This document shows, one piece after another, positions 11,801 through 21,915 of a stretch of DNA of 64,000 nucleotides. The DNA is from Guadua angustifolia. Lineage: Eukaryota > Streptophyta > Magnoliopsida > Poales > Poaceae. Position numbers and translations under genes: made by a program. Each line of letters opens with the position of its first letter. Position 1 is the first letter of the stretch. Below the pieces are notes generated by a model, which had not been told where the DNA came from, searched no databases, and saw only the letters and a program-made list of their open reading frames with translations. The stretch lies in the NCBI GenBank assembly GCA_036346375.1, contig CM070511.1:3162001-3226000 (forward strand), in the 5' to 3' direction.

Positions 11801-13812
11801 GTTTTACCTTTTGGATCAACGGGAACAGCGAGGAAGTTTTCGGCTGTGCAACGCAGTTTGATCGGGGAAACGAATTTTCTGCACAAACTCCTGAGTTCAC
11901 AACCATGGGATAGGGTGAGCACCATGCAGGGGACACCACCAGAAGTCTACCATAAAAATTTCATGGCCAAACTCGCAAAAACGAGGGAGAACGGCCTCCG
12001 GCAAGATTCGATCTTTGGGCAGCCATAACTTTTGATTCCATGAACCAATTTGCATGAAATTTGGAAGGGAGACAGAGGGTACCATGAGGCACGAGATGAC
12101 GCAATCGGATCACCAAAAATCATGACGAGCTGACCAAGAACGCGACGCCAAAACAGGCCGATGAGGGGCGGCGCGGCTGCGCGGTGTTCCGGTGATGGGG
12201 CAGCATGGGGAGGTCGGTCGGGGGTGCAGGAGGGGCGCAGGGATGTGAGGAGGTGTGCTGGGCGGTCGGACGGGGCCGGGATGGCACGGAAAAGCGGCGC
12301 CATGGACGACCGGTGACGAGCAAGACGACCCGGATGGCATGGCGGCCAAAAACACAATAGAACATGGAATTTCTCAAAACCAGCGAGAGCATGGCGTAGA
12401 GCAAGGTCATACTAGGCTACATCTAAAAGGAATTTGATTGGGGATTACCGGTTTGGGAGAAATCGACGACGAACGGAGCGACGACCATCGACGAACAAAC
12501 TCGAAATTCGGGGCCAAACTGCAACAAAAATCAAATCCGACTGGATGGTTGTGATAATAGAAGCAAAAGGCACAAAGTGACGCGGTCGGATTACCCGAAA
12601 ACTCACCGGAGCAAGAGATGGCTCACCGGTGTCTTTGGAGGACGCCGGCGCCGGGTTTTCTTGAGTTTTGGGAGAGTAAACGATGCTGAAACAACTGGGC
12701 AAGGTGAGCACGGGATAGAGGACGTCCATACGCACATTTTGAGTACTCGCACGCGTCGGGAAGTGGGGAGAAGCTCGAGATATGGGCCAAGCAATGAATT
12801 GCCTTTAACGCGTAATTGCGGCTGCTATGCGCGAATTCAGGACGGGCAACGACTTGGAACTTGTTCCCCATCATGACGCGGTCGCAATGCTTCAGATTTC
12901 ACATGATTTGGTGCAGTATGCTAAGAGATATGGGGTTTTGAAAATTGAGTCAGCATGGGGACTCTACGCGTGAACAGTAGCTGCTGCGGGAGGTTGAAGA
13001 CGAACAGTGAACGGCCACGTGTCGCTTTCCCATTGGTCGGAAGAAATGGAGGGACAAAGCGCGAGGAATAAAATAGCAAAAATGATATAAAAATATTAGA
13101 AAAATTCATAAAAATACTAGAGATTATTTGGAACCCAATAAAATTGGTTTCACTGAATTTAGATGAGTTTTGGAATTTAGAGAATTCCGGGACGAATATA
13201 CTGAATTTAACGAAAGACCGCGAGAGATAAAATAACAAAGGGATTCTATAAATCTTGGAAAAATTCCCAAAATCATTTTAGAATATTTGGAACCTAATTA
13301 TATGAATTTTGAGATTTTGGAGTATTTTGGAACTCGGGTGAAATTTCGAATAAGGACCTAATTGGAAATTCGACTTTAATGACGGAAAAAGATTGAACTC
13401 CAATTTGAAAGGATATGGAGGCCAGGTTAAATAGAACACCGAGGAAATCCAAATTTTGGATTTAAATGGAATTTCAAAGGAAAGGTTTGAATTGGACTTT
13501 GGATATAGAATTGCTGAACAATTAATAATTCAAATTAAAAATCCAATAAAAATCCAATTAACATCCAAATATTTAAATTAAAAATTTTAATTAATTTTTA
13601 GCAAATCTCAAATTTGAGAAATTCCTGAGATACAAAGAACGCTTGTAAAAACTAAATTTTAAATTACTTGATGCACATATAAGGCTCATTAAATTGTTTT
13701 AGATTTAGAAAATTCTAAATTAAGCTTCTTTAATCAAATAAGATTGATGTAAAATTTTTGGAAAGCTAAATTAAATATAAATTTTTGAAAACCCAAATTT
13801 TGGGATGTTACA
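8837..13812 (-). repeat. 5' LTR of element A
   Basis: Partner of 1436-6424, about 4,976 bases. The edge beside the primer site reads TGCATCGGGACC rather than TGTCGGGACC. The right edge ends in GGGATGTTACA and is followed by CTTAT. It contains the same minisatellite (11231-11399) and the conserved hairpin block (9210-9227 and 9475-9498). Confidence 0.92.
11231..11399. repeat. GTTAACG minisatellite in the right LTR of element A
   Basis: Homologue of 3827-4003, with several units changed in length or by single bases. Confidence 0.78.
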
Positions 13813-13817
13813 CTTAT
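13813..13817. repeat. Target-site duplication CTTAT, right copy (element A)
   Basis: Matches 1431-1435 exactly and resumes the Tat-type element. Confidence 0.93.
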
Positions 13818-15202
13818 ACATCATGTTGGAGGGATAGGTGGCCGAGCCACCGTGTCTGTATGCCACTGTGTGCTCCACCCGATGGAAATCCAACAAAACG
13901 GGGTCTTCATCCTGGTCATCGCCATGGGGACGGCGCTCCTTGAGCCGCTGCTCCACCATCTTGCTCACAACCTAGCAATCGGCTAGGTCATGTGCATTGG
14001 ATCTGTGGATCGGGCAGTAGGGCCTGCCCTCCTTTTCTTCGCGGCGGTCGTCCCTCCGACCGCGGTAATCATCTCGCCAGTCACGATGGTCGCGCCATCG
14101 AGACTTGGTGTCCCTGTGCTTGCGCTTAGCGGTTAGGACTAGTCCAGACTCAGCCGCTCCGTGCTTCTTCTTCTTCTTGCTCGTGGAGCCGGGACCCTTC
14201 GAGGTCCCAATTTCATCTCCGCCATGATCGCCAGCTAGACCGGACACCTGCCCCCAAGCTTTCGCCGCCCGTGCGCACTTGTGCACCAAGGAGAACAGCC
14301 GGAAGTGGTGGTGATGTGGTGGGTGGCCATCTTCTCCCGCATCTTGTGGTCCTAGACGCCTTTTCGAAAGGCGATGATGACTGACTGTCCAGAGATCCTA
14401 GGAATTGTGTTGCGACAGTGACTAAACCGCCAGATAAAGTCACGCAACGACTCCCCTTTCTCCGGCCCAGAGACCGTGCCAGGGAGCGCAGACCTTGATT
14501 CCCTAAGGATCCGGAGGAGAGGGCCTCCTCCTCATCTCGAGGGTGGGAGTCGTAGGAGGAGCTGTCGTCACCAGGAGTCATCTGTCTATCGCGGCCTTGC
14601 CCCTGTGTGCGACGGCACTACAGAATATCACGCAAATCATCACCGCGCTGCCAGCGATGCTTCGCCAAATGAGTCCTCAGATCCTCATAGCCCCCTATGC
14701 CCAAGGGGCACGTGAGAACAATCTGGCGCCTTTACTACTGCCACATAAGCAGTTTACGCATCTCAGATGCCCTTTCCCTTGCTCTAGCACTCCTGGCCAG
14801 AGCGCTTCCCGCTCGGGTGGCTGGAAGCTTGGGTGTGGTCCCACGCAACCCTGACTGTGGAGTACCGAAGGTACTCGGCTGATCAGATGCCACCACACGA
14901 AGCTGGGCCGCGTCTATCAGGCAAGCGATGTCCCGCAGCCACGGCGTGGCTGGGGTGTTTTCCGCAAGTTCCACCAGGGGGTGGTCCAAGAGGAGACAGA
15001 CGGCATGCGGGTTTTAGGCCGGAGTGGCCTCTTCCGTGGCTAGCCTCCGCCGAACCGGCAGCTCTGTTACTGTTGGGGGGACATTGCCGTAGCCCTCCAG
15101 GGAAGGCGTAAGATAGTCCCTCGACCGACGGGAGTGCCGGGACGCGTTACAGGCGCTGCTAACCTCCGCCAGCTCTTCTCGCTGAGAACGCGAACCCGCC
15201 AT
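13818..15202 (-). pseudogene. gag of the Tat-type element, frameshifted
   Basis: Minus-strand coding that jumps between frames. From its N-terminus: a likely start at 15202 (MAGSRSQREELAEVSSACNA); an Ala/Arg-rich segment (14735-14989); the capsid-like region around 14290-14520, where RDFIWRFSHCRNTIPRISGQ is readable only by changing frame; a Lys/Arg-rich stretch with a KKKKK run (about 14160-14180); and the C-terminal YCPIHRSNAHDLADC (13972-14030), a Cys/His motif typical of Tat-lineage Gag. Gag would form the particle and bind RNA. At least three frame changes and internal stops make it inactive. Confidence 0.75.
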
Positions 15203-15577
15203 TGCCAGAAGTGGGATCCTCCCAGATGGACAACCAGGATCCACTGGAGAGATGAAAGGGCGAGCCAACCGCTACCCCCTACTTGGTAGGCCACTGTCGG
15301 CATATTTCACCGACAGTTTTCTCCCTAGACGGAGTCCGGGGTTCGATAGAGGGGGTCCTCGCGGAAGGACTGCCTACGGGTTCTCCCGAGAGATCCACAC
15401 GGACAGAAATTCAAGAACACACCGATATTACCCAGGTTTGGGCCCCTGATGCGGGTAACAGCCCTACGTTCTGCTTGAGCTCCTGTTAAAGTGCTTTCAG
15501 TGTATTACACCATTTGCTTGATCCTCACACTCTCTCTCTCTCTGGGTCCTCCCTCCGTCCTCATGTACCGGAGCTCC

Positions 15578-15585
15578 CTTATATA
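15578..15585 (-). promoter_or_regulatory. TATA box of the Tat-type LTR
   Basis: TATATAAG on the minus strand, in a GC-rich context within the LTR and followed by a CT/GA-rich leader, as expected for the LTR core promoter. Confidence 0.6.
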
Positions 15586-15933
15586 GGTCAGGCTGGCTTG
15601 GGCCAGTGGGAAGATGACATCACACTGATTACACTTCATTTATTACACCGATCATTGTAGACTCATCCCCTGACCTCATTCTTTACACCATTTGCTGACT
15701 CACTTTGGTCCCACGGGAGGCGACTTGCATCTTGACGGTCAGCGCAGGACGTCGAGGGATATGCTATCGTCTTTGTCGTGAGCCACGCGCATTCAATGGT
15801 TCTAACATGGTGTGTCGGGGGAGAATACTTCGAGGCGAAGCTCCCCCGCTCCTTCGGTGTACGCCTCCATGCCTGAACGACAACGGACCCCCGAGTACAT
15901 TCTGACTCCGTCGGCCGACCATGTGGCCCGGCC

Positions 15934-16045
15934 GCCTAGCGTTAGGGCCTAGTCGCCCGCTTGCTCGCTAAGCAGCCACGCAGCCCAATCGCCTAGCGTC
16001 GGGGCCTGGTCGCCCGCCTGCTCGCCAAGCTGCCACGCTTCGGCA
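15934..16045. repeat. 57-bp imperfect tandem duplication in the Tat-type LTR
   Basis: Two units starting GCCTAGCGT at 15934 and 15991, each with GGGCCTRGTCGCCCGC...GCTCGC and GCCACGC. It lies in the U3-like part of the LTR, where enhancer-like duplications are common. Confidence 0.7.
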
Positions 16046-16097
16046 CTCATGGCCCCTCCTGACCGTGGTGGAGAGGTTACCCCAGCGTAAAGTACGC

Positions 16098-17016
16098 CGA
16101 TACTTTCTATTAATGCGAGAAAGTATTGCTATTATTTTAGTGTCTTTGAGCTTGATTACCATATTCAGTATATAGTTTGATACTCATTTGTTACATCACT
16201 GTCAATCGTATGCTCAATGATGCTATGGGTCAATTAATAAACTAAAACAATTAAGTACCAAGTGTGGCCTTAAACTATAGAGTTGCTTGCTATTAATTCT
16301 AGAAAGTATTGCTCTTATTTCACTATATTTGAGCTTAATCATCATATTCAGTATATAGTTTGATACCCACTTTTCATATGGCTACCAATTGTATTGCTTC
16401 CGGTTGTATGCTCAATGATGCTATGGGTTTATTGATGAACTAAAACAATTAAAGGAGCAAATGTGGCCTTGAACTATAAAGTTGCTTCCAATTATTACTA
16501 AAAAGTATTGCTTTGATTTCATTGTCTTTGAGCTTGATCACCATATTTAGTTCATAGTTTGATATTCATTTGTCACATCGCTACCGGTTGTATTGCTACC
16601 GCTTGTGTACTTAATGATGCTATGGGTCTATTGATGAGCTAAACCAATTAAAGTATCGAATGTGGGCATGTACTTTAGCGTTTCTTCTTATTAATGCTAG
16701 AAAGTATTGCTTTTATTTCACTGTCTTTGAGCTTGATCGTCATATTCAGTATATAGTTTGATACTCATTTGTCACATTTGCTGCCAGTTGTATTACTACC
16801 GGTCATATGCTCAATGATGCTATGGGTGTATTGATGAACTAAAATAATTAAGTAGCAAATGTGGCTATGAACTATAGAATTGCTTCACGTTAATGCTAGA
16901 AAGTACTACTTTTATTTCACTATCTTTGAGCTTGATTGTCATATTCATTATATAGTTTGATGCTCATTTGTCACTTTGCTACCGATTGTATTGCTAGCGG
17001 TCATATGCTCCATGAT
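16098..17016. repeat. 199-bp tandem repeat array
   Basis: About four and a half diverged units. The landmark TGTGGC recurs near 16263, 16462, 16661 and 16860, about 199 bases apart. Each unit also carries GAAAGTATTGCT, CTTTGAGCTTGAT, CAGTATATAGTTTGAT and CAATGATGCTATGGG. The array is cut on the left by the Tat-type LTR and on the right by element B. A short piece of the same unit reappears after element B at 29703. AT-rich, no coding. It may be a local satellite or the tandem part of an older element. Confidence 0.85.
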
Positions 17017-17864
17017 TGTAACGTCCCGAAATTTGACCAATTTCAATTTTTGGAGTTATTTAAATTTTTGTGAATTAATTAAAAATTTAATTGCATTTAA
17101 TTGAATTTATCTGAATTTTTGGGGATTTAATTGGATTTAATTAAAATTTATTTAGATTATTCTTCTCTTGAAAATTTATTATCAGGAAAGGTAATTATCA
17201 AAAATAAATAAAAATATTTTATTTGGGCTCAAAATGCTACGAAATATTTTTTGGAATTTTTCTAGAATTTTTCGAGTATTTTTAGTGCCCTAATTAATTA
17301 CTTTGAATTTCTACCATTATTTTATTGAGAAAAGCCAGAAAATCACCTAGCTACAGTGTTGGGCCGAGCCCAACACTGTGCTCACGCCGGAAAACCCTAG
17401 CGCCGCTGATTTCACACCGTGCGATCTCGATCGGACGATCGTGAATGAGCCGCGTTGTTTAATCACTTGAGTCGTCGTATCTCAGTAAGTAACCGTTAGG
17501 ATTTCGCCGCGTGTCACCATTTCGTTGAACCGTTACCTTTTCCGCGCCGTCGGATCGCGATCGTATGGTGGATGTGACCGATCAGTCTCGGGAGAGAGCG
17601 AACAGTGCACCGCCATCGCCGGTAGGTCGCCGAGGATTTCGTCAGAGATTTGCGCGCATTCCAATGCTTGCCCGAGCGGGAGATATAGGTCTTTGCGTGC
17701 AGCACGTCCCTCCGCACCTTTTGCCTATTCTCGCGTACTCTGCCGTGCTCCCTAGCCTCCCCATTAGCTCGCCGAAGTTAGCCTAGCAACCGCCGCGGTT
17801 TTCCATGCTTCTCACCGCCGACCGTCGCTCTCCGCCGCCTCCGAGACCCCCTCCGAGTTCCCCG

Positions 17865-18058
17865 TGCCAAGCCACGTCGTTGGGAACACTTTTTCCAACC
17901 GGAGACGCCCGGAATCGCCGTCGCCGACTTCATCTTCCCCAACTCCGGTGACAAACGCCGCCGCCTCTTCTTCGAAGCTTCGCAACTCGCCTCAACCGTC
18001 GGATTCCCATCGCACGCCCGAGGTAAAGCCACGCGTCCTCCTTTTCGAATTAGGCTGA
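17865..18058 (+). other. Serine/proline-rich open frame inside the LTR of element B
   Basis: The same frame is open in the 3' LTR copy (27153-27446, 97 residues) and has a clear counterpart in the different LTR family of element C (52629-52916 and 60789-61076). Shared features are PSPTSSSP / PSPTPSSP, AASSS / TASSS, QPSD and EVKPR / EVRPR. No domain is recognised. It may be a conserved GC-rich leader rather than a protein. Confidence 0.35.
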
Positions 18059-18205
18059 AGCGGTATGGTTGATCTGGTCCGTTAGATGGTGATCGTGCGA
18101 CTCTCGTAAGGCCACGTACTCATGTAGGTTACTTTTGATATTGTGCGTTGAATCCCAGATCTGCGGTCACGATTGTGCCACATAGCCTCCGGTAGTATAG
18201 CCGCG

Positions 18206-18505
18206 TAGAGCAATGTCCGTCGATGCCTAGACGTCCGGCTCAGATGCGGCCACGTAGGGTCTGTGAATAGGAAACTGCTTGGGTAACAGTAGCCGTAGTT
18301 CTTTGATCCAACCGCCCCTATTGCGCCGCGTAGGCTTGATAGCAGTAGACTGTGTGGGTAATCGCCGACGTTGGATTTCCATCCAACCGCGCCGGTGCGT
18401 CCACATAGGCTTATGAATAGTAAACTGTGCGGGTAACCGTAGCAGTAGATTCTCAATCCTACCGCCACCGTTGTGCCACGTCACCACGCGGAGGCGCAGC
18501 CGTTG
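18206..18505 (+). repeat. 75-bp tandem modules in the LTR of element B
   Basis: GGGTAA recurs at 18281, 18356 and 18431, exactly 75 bases apart, with an older unit to the left. Each module has a near-palindrome of the type TTGGATTTCCATCCAACCG, a GAATAGTAAACTG-like segment and a CACGT/CGCGT core. The counterpart in the 3' LTR is about 27600-27880. Confidence 0.72.
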
Positions 18506-20285
18506 CCATATACCGACCGTTGGATTTGAATCCAATGGCCGGGAGGAAATGTGTCTGCGTGGGTTGATGTTTGCTCGCCGCATGTCAGTCGCTGAGTGGG
18601 CCGAGCACTGTTCCGGCGGGCCCACATGTCAGTGTGATGGCCCCGGTTGTGCTGACATCAGCATGACGTCATCCAGGGCCCACATGTCAGTGACCGAGAG
18701 CGATGTGGACGTCTCCTGTGCTGACACGTGTCGTCGAGAGGATTTAACCGGATTTTCAATAGGAAAATAAATAGAATAATCCGGTTTTTCTTTTAATTGA
18801 ATTTCAGAAACATGTAATTGCTATAACTTTTGCGTTTTAACTCGGAATTGAGTGATTCCAGTCCCTAAAAATTTGTACAAATGTGAACTATTTAATCGTG
18901 AATTTTATTTTATTTTTAAAATTTAGCCTGTTGTCTGTATTGTGTATTTATTGTGTATTTGCTTGATACGAGTAGACTCCGAGTTGCCGGAAGTTGCCGG
19001 GGAAGGATTTGAAGACCCGTCGCAGGTTTCAGTTCAGGATCAGCTACTATTCAAAGGCAAGTCATGCTTTGACAATATTGCCCCTAGACTTTTAAAATGT
19101 ATTTCTATTTACACTATGCATGCTATGTTAACTAAAAATGACATTGATTGATTTGGGTAGTTTAGATAATAACCCTACCTGGTTAATACCATCTTGTTAA
19201 CATTAATTGTATGTCCTGCAATCCTTGTCAACTTAAGATATTAATTAAGTTGGTTGCTATTATAAAGCCAACACGGGAGGCTAGACCGTGATTAGCTGCT
19301 TAGTATGCTTGTATGCGTGGAGTGACTTTCAAATTTGCAAAAGAATATTGACTAAACAATTATGAAACGCATTTTGGAATAATGCGATGATGTCATGAGA
19401 TGGAATTGGGGTAGCGACCTGTGTGGTCCTACTCATACAATGACGTGGACAGTGGCATGTGTTGCATAAATGCAAACCCGGGGATGGGAAATGATTTGGA
19501 CCGGGGCAAGTGGCAAGAAGGCTTCGTGCCAGGTGGGCCTGTGTGGCAATGGATTGTATGATGATGGTTAAGGCTGTGTGCCGTGAATTATAAGAGTGGA
19601 TGTCTTTCCCGGGACAGTTAAGGACTTTACCTTGCGAGCCTTTGAACTGAGTTTCTCGTACAACCACTTGTCCGAAATGGGACGGACCTAGTTCAATAGG
19701 TTTCTAATATTTTTCCTTCGATCGTCAGGCGGCGATAATACACTAAAGTAACTATGTGGGGAAGCGTGCACGTACTATGACGGCTTGGTACCCATTCAAC
19801 AAAGATTCGCTTGTTCTAAACTTGACTCTGTGTGAGGAAGTATTTAGGAAAGCAATCTTGGAGGGTTCACCGGTTAAGTGTTAGCTTCGAAAGACTTTGT
19901 TGCAATCAATTGCACGTGTGGCGGCGATCGTATCCTGTGGGTAAAGTGTCTGACCTCTGCAGACGTGTGTGTTAAATCTATTGAATAGCAGCGTCCATGT
20001 ATTGGACAATGCTCGGGGATTACAGTCTAGGGTTAGATTTTAAAAATAAAAGATGTGGAATGGGTGGCTGTGTGCCAAGACTGATGAATCAAACTTAGGG
20101 CTATGTGCCAAACTCTTGGAAAAGAATTGAGAAATTAATTATTATTAATATTGGTTTACCGCCTTTGATCTAATAGGTTTACCTGTTAAAAAGAAATGTT
20201 GTTTTACGCAAAATAACCATTTAAGCATTTCCTTTGGACTAAGCCATGCATGTAGTAATAGAACTGCATTGTGTATGACTTGTTG

Positions 20286-20302
20286 AGTATGTTGCATACT
20301 CA
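20286..20302 (+). other. Conserved LTR hairpin IV (GAGTAT/ATACTC), element B 5' LTR
   Basis: GAGTAT-GTTGC-ATACTC followed by ACCCTTGC. Equivalent hairpins, with different but still paired stems, occur about 390 bases before the LTR end in the other LTR families of the window. Confidence 0.65.
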
Positions 20303-20675
20303 CCCTTGCTTCAACAACAACCTCAGAAGAAGAAGCTATGCCAGCTTGGAAGGAGGAGTTCACCGAAGGTCAGGAGGATTAGGGTTGAGCCGCACTCAGT
20401 TGCCTGTGGCTACGAGGGGTTTCACTACCGTACTTTTGCTTCCGCTATTGAACTTGTGATACTTTGATATTTATCGCCCTGCGTGGCGAATCATTGTAAG
20501 GTGACCATAAGGTCTTGTAACTCATTTATATTCATGTTTGAAGTACTTTATTACTAATTCCGTTGTGTATGATTGTGGTACTTCAACCTGTTTATCCTGT
20601 GTGTACTAGCGTGATCCTGGACTAATACAGAATACACAGAGGGTCTGGATTTGCAGATTCGGGTCCCGACAGGGT

Positions 20676-20687
20676 TGGTATCAGAGC
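20676..20687 (+). other. Primer-binding site (tRNA-iMet), element B
   Basis: TGGTATCAGAGC, four bases after the LTR end: the canonical plant initiator-Met primer site. Confidence 0.92.
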
Positions 20688-20887
20688 CATACTGACTGTA
20701 GGACTTAACCCTAGTTAGATTGGCCGTGCTAGAAAGGATAAACTTAATTTCTAAAGAATAAAACTTGGGCAAGAATAATCAATGAAATATCGACTCATCT
20801 CTTCATCCTTACTTCATACCTATGCTGTATTTTGCTATTACTTTTGCATTCTTTTAAAATTTTAGCACTGACGCGTTGCTTTGGCAG

Positions 20888-21625
20888 ATGCGGATGGTTC
20901 ACTCTTTCGCCGACCGTCACGGAGGCTACGCAGCGGAGCTTTGGAGGATGCTCCAGGTGCTGGGAGGTTTTGACCGCCCTCTTTACCGGTCCCGCACCTG
21001 GGTGGTCAACGGAGTCAACCGTGGCTGGGTGACGACCCTCACCTTGTACTCCATGAGAGCAGCACAGCAGCCAGCCGTCCGCTCCACCTCGCGGTGAAGC
21101 GAGGCCAGCTATGGGCGGGCATACTGAGTGTGCCGGTAGCGCTCGTGGGGTTAGCGAGGACTACGACTTGGTGTGGGACCTTGCTTTCCGTGTGCACCCG
21201 CACGCAGGAGGACCGATCTAGGCACGCTTGGAGATGGAGGGCAGCCGCTGCGTCGTGCACTTGGGCAGTTCGCCCAGGCTCAAGAGGAGGTCATGGGCGC
21301 TTCGACTCTGGTCAGAGGCGTGTACCGCACCTTGGAGGAGACCGAGGTGGCCCTGCGAGAGACCAGGATGCACGCTGTGCAGAGGATCGCCGAGCTAGAG
21401 GTGGCTCTCTACGGTCACGGGGAGCCGGAGGCCGTCATGGAGCTCGACGACGAGGACGAGGAGGAGCCAGAGGAGCAGGAGCCAGAGCCCGCGCCAGAGG
21501 ATCAGCAGCCAGTGGTGCCCCCAGCAGCACCAGTGGGAGGGCATGGGGATCAGTTCACCCCAATGCCAGCTCACCCGCCAGTGTACGTGATCGTTGAGCC
21601 GGAGCCAGGGTGGCTCGAGGAGTGA
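20888..21625 (+). pseudogene. Accessory ORF between primer site and gag (element B)
   Basis: Sense-strand coding upstream of gag. The N-terminal part (ATG at 20888, MRMVHSFADRHGGYAAELWR...) stays open to a TGA at 21095-21097. After a gap with stops the same frame reopens at 21173-21625. That part has a helical, probably coiled-coil stretch (EVMGASTLVRGVYRTLEETE...RIAELEVALYG), then a very acidic DDEDEEEPEEQEPEPAPE segment and a proline-rich end. From memory, similar extra ORFs lie upstream of gag in some rice Gypsy families; their function is unknown. The middle is disrupted. Element C lacks almost all of this ORF, which suggests it is dispensable or supplied in trans. Confidence 0.6.
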
Positions 21626-21915
21626 GTCCGTGGGGTCAAGTAGTTGTTGGGCTTTTGTGTTGAGACTCACCTGTTTTGAGTCGCGTCTTTAAATTTCGAA
21701 CTTAGATGTGCGATGTGTTGTAATGAACTATTTGATGTGATGCTTGTGACTGTTATTATGGTTGCATAGTCCCTAGACTATGTAAGAAACCATACCTACT
21801 ATTATCGGTGCATTAATATTTAAGGGTTTAAGTTACACCTGTTTCCCCCATAAGTTCTTCTACGTATCTATTTTCTTTTCCCTCTCATCTCTAAAACCGT
21901 CGAAGCAATCAGCAG

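Larger units (their letters stand above)
1436..13812 (-). mobile_element. Element A: gag-only LTR retrotransposon with ~5-kb LTRs
   Basis: Complete minus-strand element bounded by CTTAT duplications. LTRs are 1436-6424 and 8837-13812; on the minus strand they begin TGTAACATCCC and end with a CGGGTCC-type end followed by GACA. The interior is only about 2.4 kb and holds a primer site, a Gag-like frame with zinc knuckles, a short C-terminal remnant and a polypurine tract. No protease, RT, RNase H or integrase is seen. The Gag N-terminal block, primer site, polypurine tract and LTR ends resemble elements B and C, so it is probably a non-autonomous relative of Tekay/Del chromoviruses. It inserted into the Tat-type element after that element was in place. 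Confidence 0.9.
1..16084 (-). mobile_element. Tat-type Ty3/Gypsy retrotransposon, split by element A
   Basis: Read on the minus strand, the order is LTR (about 15295-16084), gag (about 13818-15202), protease (about 717-1430) and reverse transcriptase (1-640, running off the window). The coding region is interrupted between 1435 and 13813 by element A, whose 5-bp target duplication shows the two halves were once joined. The lineage call rests on the protease motif VDGGSS, the RT phrases FLDAYSGYHQ and YVDD, and a Gag C-terminal YCPIH...NAHDLADC motif, as in the Tat/RIRE2 branch. Several frameshifts make gag non-functional. RNase H, integrase and the 3' LTR lie outside the window. Confidence 0.85.
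15295..16084 (-). repeat. 5' LTR of the Tat-type element (edges approximate)
   Basis: On the minus strand this would start TGGGGTAACCTCTCC (right edge near 16084) and end ATATGCCGACA (left edge 15295), about 790 bases. A TATATAAGGGAGCTC promoter box and a following (GA)n-rich leader support the call. The other LTR is outside the window, so both edges are inferred from TG/CA ends and from where the 199-bp tandem repeat begins. I could not identify the primer site with confidence. Confidence 0.6.
17017..20671 (+). repeat. 5' LTR of element B
   Basis: 3,655 bases, TGTAACGTCCC...GGGTCCCGACA. AT-rich first 320 bases, then a GC-rich island with a serine/proline-rich open frame (about 17780-18060), a 75-bp repeat array (18206-18505), and the conserved palindrome block (about 19940-20035) with a hairpin at 20286-20302. 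Compared with 26406-29702, a patch at about 19720-20010 is unusually rich in small indels. Confidence 0.93.

Noticed and set aside
15275..15295. Primer-binding site of the Tat-type element
   Set aside because: TGGCCTACCAAGT next to the presumed LTR end does not match a plant tRNA 3' end that I can name, and the LTR edge itself is uncertain.
16098..17016. Regularly spaced repeats that could suggest a CRISPR array
   Set aside because: Units are contiguous 199-base tandem copies without unique spacers, in plant DNA.
21094..21597. 167-residue Arg/Gly-rich frame before gag of element B
   Set aside because: Shadow of the accessory ORF in another frame; repetitive RG content comes from GAGGAG-type codons of the acidic stretch.
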